The notes: generated by a model not told the origin, from the letters alone. 64,000 nucleotides of DNA from Nitrospirota bacterium (GCA_004321925.1 SCQH01000008.1:60952-124951), one strand, 5' to 3'; numbered from the stretch's first letter, positions 45,966 through 55,583 are shown. Made by a program: numbers and translations.

Positions 45966-47339
45966 GTGAAAAAGCCGTGGGCGGGCCGGTTCAGGAACAG
46001 GACAGCTGCCTCAACAGAGGCATTTACCGAATCGATCTCCTTTGATAAAAGGCTCTGGAGGCACGACATTCAGGGCAGCATCGCGCACGCCCGCATGCTC
46101 GGCAAGCAGAAGATCATCCCCTCCGCAGATGCGCAGGCGATCGTCCGGGGGCTTACCGGGATCGCCGCAGAGATAGAGGCCGGACGCTTCAGGTTCAAAG
46201 CCGAATATGAAGATATCCATATGAACATCGAGGCCGCCCTGACCGACAGGATCGGGACCGCCGGCAAGAAGCTTCATACCGCCCGCTCCAGAAATGACCA
46301 GGTGGCCCTTGACCTCAGGCTGTTCCTGAAGGAAGAGACATCCACGATCATCTCCCTCATCAAAGAGCTCCAGAAACTCTTCATCAGGCTGGCCGAAGAC
46401 CATAGCGGCGTTCTTATGCCCGGGTATACGCACCTGCAGCGGGCACAGCCGGTGCTGCTTTCCCATCACCTGATGGCCTACAACGAGATGCTCCAGAGGG
46501 ACCGGGAGCGTTTTTCGGACTGCCTGAAACGCATTGACGTCATGCCGCTCGGCTCCTGTGCCCTGGCCGGCACCTCTTTCCCGATCGACCGGGAATATGT
46601 CGCCAAACAGCTCGGGTTTTCGGCCATATCCGGCAACAGCATCGATGCTGTCTCGGACAGGGACTTTGCCGCCGAGTTCCTCTCGGTCTCGGCAGTCCTG
46701 ATGATGCATCTCTCCCGTCTGGCCGAAGAGCTTATACTGTGGTCAACGGAGGAGTTCCGTTTTATCGAGATATCGGACAGGTTCACGACCGGCTCGAGCA
46801 TCATGCCCCAGAAAAAGAACCCTGATGTCGCCGAACTTCTGCGGGGGAAGACCGGCAGGACCTATGGAAACCTGCTGACCCTGCTGACCCTGCTCAAGGG
46901 CCTCCCGCTTGCCTACAACCGCGACATGCAGGAAGACAAACTGCCGGTCTTTGACACGGTCGATACGGTCAAGTCCTGCGTCGGCATCCTCTGCGAGATG
47001 CTGCCTGAGGTCACTTTTAACCGCTCCCGGATGGGCACGACCGCCGGCGAGGGATTTTCGACGGCAACCGACCTGGCCGAGTATCTCGCAAAAAAAGGCA
47101 TGCCCTTCAGGGAGGCCCATGAGGTCACCGGGAAGGTCGTCCGCTATTGCATCGACAGGAAGACCGTGATCAGCGCAGTTGACCTCAAGACCCTGCAGTC
47201 CTTCTCGAACCTGATCTCCGCTGACATCTTTAAGGTGGTCGACCCGGCCGATTCGGTGAAGATGCGCCGATCGTTCGGCGGCACATCACCGGCCGAGGTA
47301 TCCCGGCAGATCAGACGCTATAAAAAACTGCTCACATGA
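45966..47339 (+). CDS. argH: Argininosuccinate lyase
   Basis: A 457-residue lyase giving arginine and fumarate. It starts at GTG (KKPWAGRFRNRTA) after GGAGGTG. Motifs: DIHMNIE, HTARSRNDQVALDLR, PGYTHLQRAQPV with the catalytic His, and the signature GSSIMPQKKNPD. Length is normal. The lipoprotein gene follows by 4 nt. Confidence 0.97.
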   Translation: MKKPWAGRFRNRTAASTEAFTESISFDKRLWRHDIQGSIAHARMLGKQKIIPSADAQAIVRGLTGIAAEIEAGRFRFKAEYEDIHMNIEAALTDRIGTAGKKLHTARSRNDQVALDLRLFLKEETSTIISLIKELQKLFIRLAEDHSGVLMPGYTHLQRAQPVLLSHHLMAYNEMLQRDRERFSDCLKRIDVMPLGSCALAGTSFPIDREYVAKQLGFSAISGNSIDAVSDRDFAAEFLSVSAVLMMHLSRLAEELILWSTEEFRFIEISDRFTTGSSIMPQKKNPDVAELLRGKTGRTYGNLLTLLTLLKGLPLAYNRDMQEDKLPVFDTVDTVKSCVGILCEMLPEVTFNRSRMGTTAGEGFSTATDLAEYLAKKGMPFREAHEVTGKVVRYCIDRKTVISAVDLKTLQSFSNLISADIFKVVDPADSVKMRRSFGGTSPAEVSRQIRRYKKLLT

Positions 47340-47343
47340 ACGC

Positions 47344-48321
47344 ATGACGGCACGCCGAATGAACAGGACATCCCGCCGGACGATGATCCGTGTTATGATA
47401 TGCCTGGCCGTCCTGGCAATTGCCGCCGGCTGCGGAAAAAAAGGGCCGCCTACCCTGAGTTCATTTGAAAAGCCCCAAGCCCCCTCTCAGCTGACAGCTG
47501 TCCACCGCGATAACGAGATGAAGCTTTTCTGGAATTTTCCGAAGGACAAAGAGATCGTCATACATAATTTTATCCTGCTGAGGTCCTCGGGTCAGGAATT
47601 CAGAAAAATAGCAGAGCCCGCCAGGGAAAGCCGTTCCTTCTCCGACAGGGACTTCAGCCCGGGTCAGGGCTACCAGTATAAGATCGCCGCACAAAATCAT
47701 AAAGGGGTCTTCAGCAGCGACTCAAACATCATCGCGGTGACGCCGGGGCATGTCCCGGAGCCGCCCGACAATCTCCTGTTCAGGGTCGGGCCAAACAGCC
47801 TTGATCTTCAATGGAGGGGGCCGGCCGGCGGTCTCTATAACGTATACAAGTCCCGTGAAAAAGGCGTCTATGGCCTGCAGCCGCTCAACAAGACACCCCT
47901 GAGCAGCCTCTTCTTCAGCGACGCGCTGGACCTCGGGAAAACGGTCTACTACACGATCAGAAGCCTCACGGACAGCAGCATTAGAGATGAAAGCCTGCCG
48001 TCTTCCGAGATCACGGTCGATCCGCATGGTTTCATGCCCTCACCCCCTGCGGGGCTCCGCGCTGTCCTCTCCTCTGACCGGACCTATCTTTTCTGGGATG
48101 AGCCCGCAGAGAGATGGGTCACCGGGTTTCGGATATATAGACGCCTGGACGGTGAGGACTACCGGCTTATAGCCGAGACCCAGATCCCGGCCTTCATCGA
48201 TCATGGTTCCTCCGCAAGAAAAAGAGATTACCGCATCCATGCAGTCGGCCCGTTCAGCGAAGGCACTGGCGCTGAACTTACCGGGATAGCTCCCGTCGGG
48301 GACAATGACCAAAAACCGTAA
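47344..48321 (+). CDS. Lipoprotein with fibronectin type III-like domains
   Basis: Up to 325 residues. The N-terminus has a lipoprotein signal, CLAVLAIAAGC, followed by GKKGPP, so Cys is the lipidated residue. The rest contains about three FN3-like domains, each with a proline-rich start (PQAPSQLTAVHR, PEPPDNLLFRV, PSPPAGLRAVL) and a Y-x-I/V strand (YQYKIAAQN, YYTIRSL, YRIHAVG). The start is uncertain among ATG 47344, 47359 and 47383; the last gives a compact signal peptide. It should be an envelope adhesion or scaffold protein. It overlaps the kinase gene by 17 nt. Confidence 0.75.
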   Translation: MTARRMNRTSRRTMIRVMICLAVLAIAAGCGKKGPPTLSSFEKPQAPSQLTAVHRDNEMKLFWNFPKDKEIVIHNFILLRSSGQEFRKIAEPARESRSFSDRDFSPGQGYQYKIAAQNHKGVFSSDSNIIAVTPGHVPEPPDNLLFRVGPNSLDLQWRGPAGGLYNVYKSREKGVYGLQPLNKTPLSSLFFSDALDLGKTVYYTIRSLTDSSIRDESLPSSEITVDPHGFMPSPPAGLRAVLSSDRTYLFWDEPAERWVTGFRIYRRLDGEDYRLIAETQIPAFIDHGSSARKRDYRIHAVGPFSEGTGAELTGIAPVGDNDQKP

Positions 48322-49645
48322 CACCGCTCTAACCACTTCCGGGAAACTGCTTGAGAAGCGGACCGCTGAACTGAAAACAGCCACCCGGAAACTTGCGCAG
48401 GAGATAAAAGATAAAAAAAGAGTTGAGGAAGAGCTCAAAGAGCACCGGGACTTCCTTGACCAGATAGTGAAAGAGCGGACCGCTGAACTCAGAAAGGTCA
48501 ATAAAGAGCTCAGGGCAGAGATCATGCGGCGCATCCAGATGGAGAAGGAACTGGTCGAAAGCCAGCGTTTTGTGAACCGCATCACGGACGCGACCCCGAA
48601 CCTGCTCTATATTTACGACGTCATCACGAACCGCAACATTTATGTCAATCCCCGTATCACCCACATCCTCGGTTATTCCTTTGAACAGATCCGCAACATG
48701 GGCAGTTCGCTGTTCCAGGCAGTACTACACCCTGACGATGCCGGCGTCTTTCAGTCCCTGAAACAGAACCTTGCACTGGTCAGGGAGAAGGACATCATCG
48801 AAAAGGAATACCGCATGAAAAATGTCCAGGGGGAATGGAGATGGTTTTCGAGCAGGATCGTCATATTCAGGAAGACCGCTTCCGGGCAGCCGCACCTCAT
48901 CCTCGGGGTCGCCCAGGATATCACCGAGCGGCGGAAGACCGAGGAAGAACTCAACAGTTCCCGCGAACAGCTCAGGGGACTGCTGGCGCACCATCAGTCC
49001 GTCAGGGAGGAGGAGCGGACCCGGATCTCCCGCGAGATCCATGACGAACTCGGCCAGTCGCTGACAGCGCTTAAGATAGATCTCTCCTGGCTCATGAAGC
49101 GGCTTAACCGGCAGCAGTCCCTTCTGCGTGAGAAGGCCCGGGGCATGTCTGCCCTCATCGACCTGAACATTCAGACCGTCAAGCGGATAGCAGCCGAACT
49201 GCGGCCGGGCCTGCTGGATGACCTGGGTCTGACAGCAGCCCTCGAATGGCAGGCAGAGGAGTTCCAGGAAAGGAGCGGCATTGCCTGCCAGCTGCTGATC
49301 GAGCCTGAGGACCTGGACATCGGGAGGGATATCTCTACGGCCGTCTTCCGCATCTTTCAGGAGACCCTCACCAATGTCGTCCGCCACGCAAAGGCCAGCA
49401 GGGTCAGAGTGACCCTCACCAAAAGGCCTGCCGAGCTGATCCTCAACGTGAGCGATAACGGGAAAGGGATAACCAGACATCAGGCGATGAGCCCCGCCTC
49501 GATCGGGCTGACCGGCATGAAGGAGAGGGTCAATTTCCTCGGCGGGACCCTGAGCATAAACGGCATACGCCACAAGGGGACGACCGTTCGGGTCCTGATC
49601 CCGCTTCCGCTGAACGCTGGCGGTCCTGCGGAGAGCCGGGAATGA
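48305..49645 (+). CDS. PAS-domain histidine kinase, NarX/HisKA_3 family
   Basis: A 446-residue kinase without membrane helices. Residues 1-90 form a coiled coil in which a heptad block repeats (EKRTAELKTATRKL and KERTAELRKVNKEL). A PAS domain follows (about 95-215: NPRITHILGYSFEQIR, LILGVAQDITERR). Next is the HisKA_3 dimerisation box with the phosphorylated His in SREIHDELGQSLTALKIDL, then HATPase_c (VRHAKASRVRVTL, VSDNGKG). The partner regulator follows after 31 nt. The sensed signal is unknown, presumably cytosolic redox or ligand via PAS. Confidence 0.93.
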   Translation: MTKNRNTALTTSGKLLEKRTAELKTATRKLAQEIKDKKRVEEELKEHRDFLDQIVKERTAELRKVNKELRAEIMRRIQMEKELVESQRFVNRITDATPNLLYIYDVITNRNIYVNPRITHILGYSFEQIRNMGSSLFQAVLHPDDAGVFQSLKQNLALVREKDIIEKEYRMKNVQGEWRWFSSRIVIFRKTASGQPHLILGVAQDITERRKTEEELNSSREQLRGLLAHHQSVREEERTRISREIHDELGQSLTALKIDLSWLMKRLNRQQSLLREKARGMSALIDLNIQTVKRIAAELRPGLLDDLGLTAALEWQAEEFQERSGIACQLLIEPEDLDIGRDISTAVFRIFQETLTNVVRHAKASRVRVTLTKRPAELILNVSDNGKGITRHQAMSPASIGLTGMKERVNFLGGTLSINGIRHKGTTVRVLIPLPLNAGGPAESRE

Positions 49646-49661
49646 AAATCGGTCTGTTTGC

Positions 49662-49670
49662 TGATATACT
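49662..49670 (+). promoter_or_regulatory. Response-regulator -10 element (leaderless)
   Basis: Extended -10 TG-A-TATACT with GTG 6 nt later; ATGAAA at 49642-49647 is a possible -35 (17-nt spacer). It lies between the kinase stop and the regulator start. Confidence 0.4.
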
Positions 49671-49676
49671 GTACCT

Positions 49677-50309
49677 GTGATACGCATACTCATCGCTGAT
49701 GACCACCGGATATTGAGGGAAGGGCTCAAGCAGATCCTTGCGGAGACATCGGATATGTCGGTGGTTGCCGAGGCCAACAACGGGCAGGAGGTCCTCACGA
49801 GGCTCCGCGATCAGGCCGTCGATGTTGTGCTGCTTGACATATCCATGCCGGGCACGAGCGGCCTCGATGTGCTCAAGCAGCTCCGCAGCGACCACCCCCA
49901 CCTGGCCATACTGATACTCAGCATGTACTCTGAAGAGCAGTATGCGATACGGGCCCTCCGGGCCGGTGCGGCAGGATACCTGACGAAGGACAGCGCACCT
50001 GACGAGCTGATCGGCGCCATACGGAAGATATCGCAGGGCAAGAAATATGTGAGCGCCTCCCTGGCCGAAAAACTGGCCGTCTACCTGGAGAGCGGCGAGG
50101 ACATCCCCCTTCATCAGACCTTATCAGACCGCGAATATCAGGTCATGTGCCTTATCGCCTCAGGAAAGTCGGTCACCGAGATTGCCGCAGAGATCCACCT
50201 GAGCGTCAAGACCATCAGCACATACCGATCGCGGATCCTCGATAAAATGCGGCTGAAAAGCAATGCCGCCCTTACCCATTACGTTATCCAGAACCAACTA
50301 CTTGAATGA
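49677..50309 (+). CDS. NarL/FixJ-family response regulator
   Basis: A 210-residue regulator starting at GTG. The receiver domain has the acidic pocket DDH, the phospho-accepting Asp in VVLLDISMPG, and the Lys in YLTKDSAP. The C-terminal LuxR-type helix-turn-helix is seen in LSDREYQVMCLIASGKS and IHLSVKTISTYRSRIL. It is the likely partner of the upstream HisKA_3 kinase. Targets are unknown. Confidence 0.95.
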   Translation: MIRILIADDHRILREGLKQILAETSDMSVVAEANNGQEVLTRLRDQAVDVVLLDISMPGTSGLDVLKQLRSDHPHLAILILSMYSEEQYAIRALRAGAAGYLTKDSAPDELIGAIRKISQGKKYVSASLAEKLAVYLESGEDIPLHQTLSDREYQVMCLIASGKSVTEIAAEIHLSVKTISTYRSRILDKMRLKSNAALTHYVIQNQLLE

Positions 50310-50331
50310 AATCAGACCGATTTGGTATAGT
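50302..50331 (+). promoter_or_regulatory. gmhA promoter
   Basis: TTGAAT (50302-50307), an 18-nt spacer and extended -10 TG-G-TATAGT (hexamer 50326-50331). Leader is about 34 nt. It starts at the very end of the response-regulator gene and probably drives gmhA-ruvCAB-queH. Confidence 0.6.
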
Positions 50332-50371
50332 CTAAAGAGTCACGTTCTGAATTTCCCGGGAAAGATATACC

Positions 50372-50956
50372 ATGAAAGATACGATAAAAAAAGAGTTCAA
50401 GGAAAGCATCGCGGTCAAGGAGGCCTTTCTTCAGGGCCATCTGGATATGATCGTCGAGGTCGCCCGCACCATAGCCGCCACCTTTAATGACGGCGGTAAG
50501 GTCATACTCTTCGGCAATGGCGGAAGTTCGTGCGACGCCTCACACCTTGCCGGCGAGTTCGTCAACAGGTTCAAGAGGGAACGGCCCGGACTTCCGGCCA
50601 TTGCGCTGAATACCGACACTGCGGTCATAACGTCCATCGCAAATGATTATGATTTTTCGGAGATCTTTGCGCGTCAGCTTAAGGCCCTTGCCGCTGAAAA
50701 TGACCTGGTGATCGCCATCACGACAAGCGGACAGTCACCGAATGTCCTGAAGGCCCTCGATGTTTCGCGAAAAAAGAAGCTCAAAACGGTCCTCCTGACA
50801 GGCTCAAAAGGCGAGAAGCTCTCCTCCAAGGTAAGCTATGCCTTTGTGGTCCCTTCAGATAATACGCCACGGGTACAGGAAACGCATATAACGCTTGGAC
50901 ATGTTCTCTGCCTGATGGTCGAGGACATCCTGTTTGAACAGCCCCGGAAAAAGTAA
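50372..50956 (+). CDS. gmhA: Sedoheptulose-7-phosphate isomerase
   Basis: A 194-residue SIS-domain isomerase making D-glycero-D-manno-heptose-7-phosphate for lipopolysaccharide core. Motifs: ILFGNGGSSCDASHLAGEFVN, AITTSGQSPNV and the C-terminal QETHITLGHVLC with the catalytic His. Its presence supports a diderm cell with heptose-containing LPS. It overlaps ruvC by 23 nt. Confidence 0.95.
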   Translation: MKDTIKKEFKESIAVKEAFLQGHLDMIVEVARTIAATFNDGGKVILFGNGGSSCDASHLAGEFVNRFKRERPGLPAIALNTDTAVITSIANDYDFSEIFARQLKALAAENDLVIAITTSGQSPNVLKALDVSRKKKLKTVLLTGSKGEKLSSKVSYAFVVPSDNTPRVQETHITLGHVLCLMVEDILFEQPRKK

Positions 50957-51461
50957 GCACGAACTCACCATCCTCGGGATCGATCCCGGCAGCATATTTT
51001 GCGGTTACGGCGTCATCTCAGGCGACAGGAAGGACGGCCGCTACATAGCCTCCGGCAGGATATCCGCACCAGCCTCCAAACCTCTCCATTACCGGCTCCG
51101 GATCGTTTATGAATCCCTGACGGACATCATACGGACTTACGCGCCGACCGATATCGTGGTAGAGGACATATTCTTTGCCAAGAGCGCCAAGGCAGCGCTG
51201 CAGCTCGGTCATGCCCGGGGCATGGTCCTCCTTGCCGCGGCCTCGGAGGGCATCGACCTGCATGAATTCAGCGCGCTTCAGGTCAAAAAGGCTGTGGTGG
51301 GATATGGACGCGCGGAAAAGAGCCAGGTCCAGGAGATGGTGAAGATGATACTGCATATCAAAGGGGAGCTCTACCCCGACAGCGCCGATGCCCTCGCCCT
51401 TGCCCTCTGCTACCTGAATACTATAAAATTCAATAATGCAGTATTATCAGCGAAGAGATAG
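50934..51461 (+). CDS. ruvC: Holliday junction resolvase RuvC
   Basis: A 175-residue endonuclease that cleaves Holliday junctions. The catalytic carboxylates are in LGIDPGSIFCGYG, VVEDIFF and the C-terminal PDSADALALALC. It starts at TTG within the end of gmhA. ruvA follows after 3 nt. Confidence 0.96.
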   Translation: MNSPGKSKHELTILGIDPGSIFCGYGVISGDRKDGRYIASGRISAPASKPLHYRLRIVYESLTDIIRTYAPTDIVVEDIFFAKSAKAALQLGHARGMVLLAAASEGIDLHEFSALQVKKAVVGYGRAEKSQVQEMVKMILHIKGELYPDSADALALALCYLNTIKFNNAVLSAKR

Positions 51462-51464
51462 GTC

Positions 51465-52037
51465 ATGATCGGCTCGCTCCGGGGAAGGGTCATATCCCGA
51501 AAGCCCGACAATGTCCTTGTCGAGGTCCAGGGTGTCGGATATGCCGTCCATGTTCCTCTGAATGTCATCCCTGACCTGCCCGGAGAAGGGGATGAGGTCT
51601 TTCTGCATATCTACACCCATGTCCGGGAGGACGTCATCCATCTTTTCGGCTTTGCCTCAGAGGATTCCAAAAAGGTCTTCATGACGCTCCTCGGCGTCTC
51701 GGGGGTCGGGCCGAAGATGGCCCTGAACATCCTTTCGGGAATATCCCACAATGATTTTCTGCATGCGCTGCAGACCGAAGATATCGATATGCTCTGCAGG
51801 ATACCCGGCCTGGGGAAAAAGACCGCCGGCAGGCTGATCCTCGAGCTCAGGGAAAAGCTCCCCTCAGGGACCGGCCACCAGGACCGGCTGTTTGACGACA
51901 CCCTCTCCGCCCTGGTGAACCTGGGGTATAAGCGAAACATGGCTCAGGAATTCCTTGAGCAGTCCTACAAAAAAGGACATAAGGATATAGAAAGCCTGCT
52001 CAGGGAGACCCTGAAGCTCCTCACCGGAAATGGCTAA
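51465..52037 (+). CDS. ruvA: Holliday junction DNA helicase subunit RuvA
   Basis: A 190-residue tetrameric junction-binding protein. It starts IGSLRGRVI and has the oligonucleotide-binding fold, tandem helix-hairpin-helix motifs ([34 protein letters not shown]) and a C-terminal domain III for RuvB contact. It overlaps ruvB by 8 nt. Confidence 0.97.
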   Translation: MIGSLRGRVISRKPDNVLVEVQGVGYAVHVPLNVIPDLPGEGDEVFLHIYTHVREDVIHLFGFASEDSKKVFMTLLGVSGVGPKMALNILSGISHNDFLHALQTEDIDMLCRIPGLGKKTAGRLILELREKLPSGTGHQDRLFDDTLSALVNLGYKRNMAQEFLEQSYKKGHKDIESLLRETLKLLTGNG

Positions 52038-53073
52038 TATCATCCCTGATAAAAAGATAGTCGTTGAGCCCGACAGGCTCATCAGCCCCGACCCGGTGTC
52101 GGAGGAGACGCTGCTCGACCTTAACCTGCGTCCGGTCACCCTTGACGAGTTCGTCGGTCAGGACAAGATAAAAGAGAACCTCAAGATATTCATCCAGGCT
52201 GCAGCCAAGAGAAAGGAGACCCTCGACCATATACTCTTCTGCGGTCCTCCTGGCCTGGGCAAGACCACGCTCTCGCATATCATCTCTGCCGAACTCAAGG
52301 TCAACCTCAAAACAACGTCAGGGCCCGTGCTTGAACGGGCGGGAGACCTCGCCGCGATACTCACGAACCTCTCCGACAGGGATATTTTGTTCATCGACGA
52401 GATACACCGGATGCCGCGGATCGTTGAGGAGGTCCTGTATCCTGCCATGGAGGATTTCCAGCTCGATATCATCATCGGCCAGGGGCCGAATGCCCGGACC
52501 ATGAAGATCCCGCTGCCGAAGTTCACCCTGATCGGGGCAACGACGCGGACCGGACTTCTGACCTCCCCCCTGAGGGACCGGTTCGGGATCATCGACCGGC
52601 TGAGCTATTACTCTGCCGAGGAGCTTAAGAAGATCGTCCTGCGCTCCTCTTCGCTGATGAAGATCGGAATTGACCAGGATGCGGCGCTCGAGATCGCCGG
52701 AAGGTCGCGGGGCACGCCGCGGATAGCGAACCGGCTGCTCAAAAGGGTCAGGGACTTTGCCCAGGTCCTCGGCAACGGCAGAATAGACCTGAAGATCGCC
52801 CGGAGCTCGCTGCATTCGCTCGACGTCGATGACCGGGGCCTCGATGACATGGACCGGAAGCTCCTGCTGACGATCATCGAAAAGTTCAGCGGCGGCCCGG
52901 TCGGCATAGAGACGATAGCCGCCTCTTTGCGCGAGGACAAGGAAACGATCGAAGATGTCTATGAGCCGTACCTGATGCAGGAGGGCTTTCTCGAGAGGAC
53001 ACCCCGGGGAAGGGTCGCTTCGAAGGCGGCGTACGAGCACCTGGGGAAACGGGCCCCGCTGGACCTTTTTTAG
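52030..53073 (+). CDS. ruvB: Holliday junction DNA helicase motor RuvB
   Basis: A 347-residue AAA+ motor of branch migration. It has [17 protein letters not shown], Walker [24 protein letters not shown] (Walker B), the sensor segment [12 protein letters not shown] and a C-terminal winged helix. Length and start are standard. Confidence 0.98.
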   Translation: MANIIPDKKIVVEPDRLISPDPVSEETLLDLNLRPVTLDEFVGQDKIKENLKIFIQAAAKRKETLDHILFCGPPGLGKTTLSHIISAELKVNLKTTSGPVLERAGDLAAILTNLSDRDILFIDEIHRMPRIVEEVLYPAMEDFQLDIIIGQGPNARTMKIPLPKFTLIGATTRTGLLTSPLRDRFGIIDRLSYYSAEELKKIVLRSSSLMKIGIDQDAALEIAGRSRGTPRIANRLLKRVRDFAQVLGNGRIDLKIARSSLHSLDVDDRGLDDMDRKLLLTIIEKFSGGPVGIETIAASLREDKETIEDVYEPYLMQEGFLERTPRGRVASKAAYEHLGKRAPLDLF

Positions 53074-53084
53074 CAGGCCGTCCC

Positions 53085-53612
53085 GTGAAGATACTGATGC
53101 ATATCTGCTGCTCGAACTGCAGCATATATCCCCTGCAGCAACTCCATCTGCGGGGTATGGACATTAAGGGTCTCTGGTTCAACCCCAACATCCATCCCTT
53201 CACGGAATACTCTCTCCGCCGCGACTCCCTGATGAAACTCCAGCGGTTATGGGGGTTTGATGTGGACTATGCCGATGACTACGACCTCGATGCTTTCCTC
53301 AGCTCTGTCGTCGGAAAGGGCCCCGGCAGATGTGAGTCCTGCTACCGGATCAGGCTTGAAAGGACGGCCGAAACCGCCAGGGCTCAGGGGATGGACTGCT
53401 TCACCACATCGCTGCTTGCAAGTCCGTACCAGAAATTTGATATGATAAGAGATATAGGCAGCGAGCTGGCCGGGAAGCACGGCATACCGTTCCTTGCAGA
53501 CGATGTGAGGCAGGGATGGCATCTTTCCAGAAAGCTGACCGCCGAACTCGGTCTTTACCGCCAGAAATACTGCGGATGTATCTATTCCGAAATGGAGCGT
53601 TTCCGAAAATAA
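53085..53612 (+). CDS. queH: Epoxyqueuosine reductase QueH
   Basis: A 175-residue DUF208/QueH protein that reduces epoxyqueuosine to queuosine in tRNA. The metal-binding cysteines are visible as HICCSNCS at the N-terminus, CESCYRIR in the middle and YCGCIYSE near the end. It is functionally linked to queA one gene downstream, which makes the substrate. Confidence 0.92.
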   Translation: MKILMHICCSNCSIYPLQQLHLRGMDIKGLWFNPNIHPFTEYSLRRDSLMKLQRLWGFDVDYADDYDLDAFLSSVVGKGPGRCESCYRIRLERTAETARAQGMDCFTTSLLASPYQKFDMIRDIGSELAGKHGIPFLADDVRQGWHLSRKLTAELGLYRQKYCGCIYSEMERFRK

Positions 53613-53614
53613 TC

Positions 53615-54595
53615 ATGCTGCTGAAGAAATATATTGTCCTGCTTCTGATATGCCTGCATGCGGCGGCTGCCCAGGCCGCCTCGGTTAAGGTACTGATCCT
53701 TGACGACATGTTCCAGAACATACCCAAAAAGGACGCCCCCCTTGAACGGGTCGGCAAGCTCAACGGGGACCTGCTGGTCAACGGCAGCCATTATATCGGC
53801 AACATCGAGATCTGGAAGGACAGGACGGGTATGTACCTGATCAATGAGCTGCCTCTTGAGGAGTATATCAAGAATGTTGTCAGCGCCGAGGTAGGCACGA
53901 ACTGGGACATGGAGGCCCTGAAGGCCCAAGCGGTCATTTCGAGGACCTACGCCCTGTATCAGAAAGGGCTCAACAGCACGCCCCAGTATGACCTTACCTC
54001 ATCCGTCCTGCACCAGGTCTATAAAGGGACCAGCGTCGACACACGCATATCCTACGCGGTCATGACCACTGAAGGTGAGGTCCTGATGTATAACGGGAAG
54101 ATCATCGAGACCCTCTACCACTCGACCTGCGGCGGCATGACCGAGGATTCGGAAGAGGTCTTCGGAAAGAGCTATCCCTATCTCAGGCCGGTCGCCGCGC
54201 GCTGTGACCTTTCCCCTTATTCACTCTGGGAGAGGAAGATACCGGTCGAAGAGATCGAGAAGGCCCTCAATATTTCCGGCATACAGAAGATATCGATCAA
54301 GTCCCGGACCGCCACGAACAGGGCAAAGACCCTTGAGGTCAGCCATGCCGGCGGCTCCCTGGTGGTCAAATGCACTGACATGAGAAAACTCCTTGGCTGG
54401 AGCCGCCTCCCGAGCACGAACTTCGAGATCAGCAAAGACAGCAGCATTTTTGTCTTCGAAGGCAAGGGATACGGGCATGGGGTCGGTCTCTGCCAGTGGA
54501 GTGCCCTTCAGATGGCCCGCGAAGGGAAGTCATACCGGGAGATCCTCTCCTTTTTTTATCCGGGCACATCCCTGCAGGCATATGAGAACCGCTGA
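53615..54595 (+). CDS. SpoIID/LytB-domain amidase-activator-like protein
   Basis: A 326-residue exported protein. The signal peptide is LLKKYIVLLLICLHAAAAQA. The SpoIID domain shows LPLEEYIKNVVSAEV, ALKAQAVISRTYAL, YHSTCGGMTEDSEEVFG and GKGYGHGVGLCQWSA. SpoIID is a peptidoglycan lytic transglycosylase in sporulating Firmicutes; non-sporulating bacteria use homologues in wall remodelling. ATG 53615, 2 nt after queH, is preferred over upstream in-frame starts inside queH. It overlaps queA by 14 nt. Confidence 0.9.
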   Translation: MLLKKYIVLLLICLHAAAAQAASVKVLILDDMFQNIPKKDAPLERVGKLNGDLLVNGSHYIGNIEIWKDRTGMYLINELPLEEYIKNVVSAEVGTNWDMEALKAQAVISRTYALYQKGLNSTPQYDLTSSVLHQVYKGTSVDTRISYAVMTTEGEVLMYNGKIIETLYHSTCGGMTEDSEEVFGKSYPYLRPVAARCDLSPYSLWERKIPVEEIEKALNISGIQKISIKSRTATNRAKTLEVSHAGGSLVVKCTDMRKLLGWSRLPSTNFEISKDSSIFVFEGKGYGHGVGLCQWSALQMAREGKSYREILSFFYPGTSLQAYENR

Positions 54596-55583
54596 ATACG
54601 ATTTCATCCTGCCCGAAGACCTCATAGCAAAAAGACCGGCTGAAAAGAGGGACGATGCGCGGCTGCTTGTCCTGCGCAGAGACGCAGAGGCCGAACATTG
54701 CTCGTTCTCCGACCTGCCCTCCCTGCTGGACCCCGGGGACCTGCTTATCCTGAATAACACCAGGGTATTCCCGGCCAGACTCACGGGGCTGAAACCCGAG
54801 GGCAGTCCCCTTGAGATCCTCCTGGTCAGTGAAAACCCCGACAGGACCTGGAACATCATGACAAAAGGCCGCTATACCGGCACGGTCACCCTGGCCGGCG
54901 GTCTCTCCGCAGAGATCAGGGGCGGTAAGACCGCCTCGTTCGGAAGGCCTGTCAGCGAGGTGATCTGGGAGATCGGCAACATGCCGCTTCCCCCTTATAT
55001 AAAAAGGGCGCCCGACAGGGCAGACCGGGAGCGGTATCAGACCGTCTATGCCGAGGTCGAAGGCTCCATCGCCGCTCCGACCGCCGGGCTGCACTTCACC
55101 CATGACCTGCTCGAGCGGCTCAGGGCCGGGGGCATCAAGGTCCGCCCTGTCACCCTTCATGTCGGTGCCGGGACCTTCAGGCCGGTCAAGGCTCAGGAGG
55201 TCCGGGACCATGTCATGGACCAGGAATATTTCGAATTCTCTCCCGGGCTGATAGAAGAGATCCGGCTCTGCCGTGCCGCCGGCAACCGCGTCATTGCTGT
55301 CGGGACGACCACGACCAGGACCCTGGAGGGATATGCAAGCGGGGATTGCAGCATCATATCCTCGAACGGCCGCATCACGGGGACGACCCGGATATTCATC
55401 AGGGAGGGTTACCGCTTTCAGCTTATCGATTCCCTGATAACAAATTTTCACCTGCCCTGCTCCACCCCCCTGATGCTTGCGTCGGCCTTCTGCGGCAGGG
55501 AAAAATTGCTGCGTATCTATCAGGAAGCGATCTCCCGGGGATATAGATTTTTCTCCTATGGTGATGCTATGCTTTTTTTATGA
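54582..55583 (+). CDS. queA: S-adenosylmethionine:tRNA ribosyltransferase-isomerase QueA
   Basis: A 333-residue enzyme that transfers and isomerises the ribosyl group of SAM to preQ1-tRNA, giving epoxyqueuosine. It starts RTAEYDFILPEDLIAKRPAE and contains NNTRVFPARL, PTAGLHFT, LHVGAGTFRPV and TNFHLPCSTPLML. The longer open frame from 54393 is only antigene sequence within spoIID. Overlaps with spoIID and SPOR genes imply coupled translation. Confidence 0.97.
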   Translation: MRTAEYDFILPEDLIAKRPAEKRDDARLLVLRRDAEAEHCSFSDLPSLLDPGDLLILNNTRVFPARLTGLKPEGSPLEILLVSENPDRTWNIMTKGRYTGTVTLAGGLSAEIRGGKTASFGRPVSEVIWEIGNMPLPPYIKRAPDRADRERYQTVYAEVEGSIAAPTAGLHFTHDLLERLRAGGIKVRPVTLHVGAGTFRPVKAQEVRDHVMDQEYFEFSPGLIEEIRLCRAAGNRVIAVGTTTTRTLEGYASGDCSIISSNGRITGTTRIFIREGYRFQLIDSLITNFHLPCSTPLMLASAFCGREKLLRIYQEAISRGYRFFSYGDAMLFL

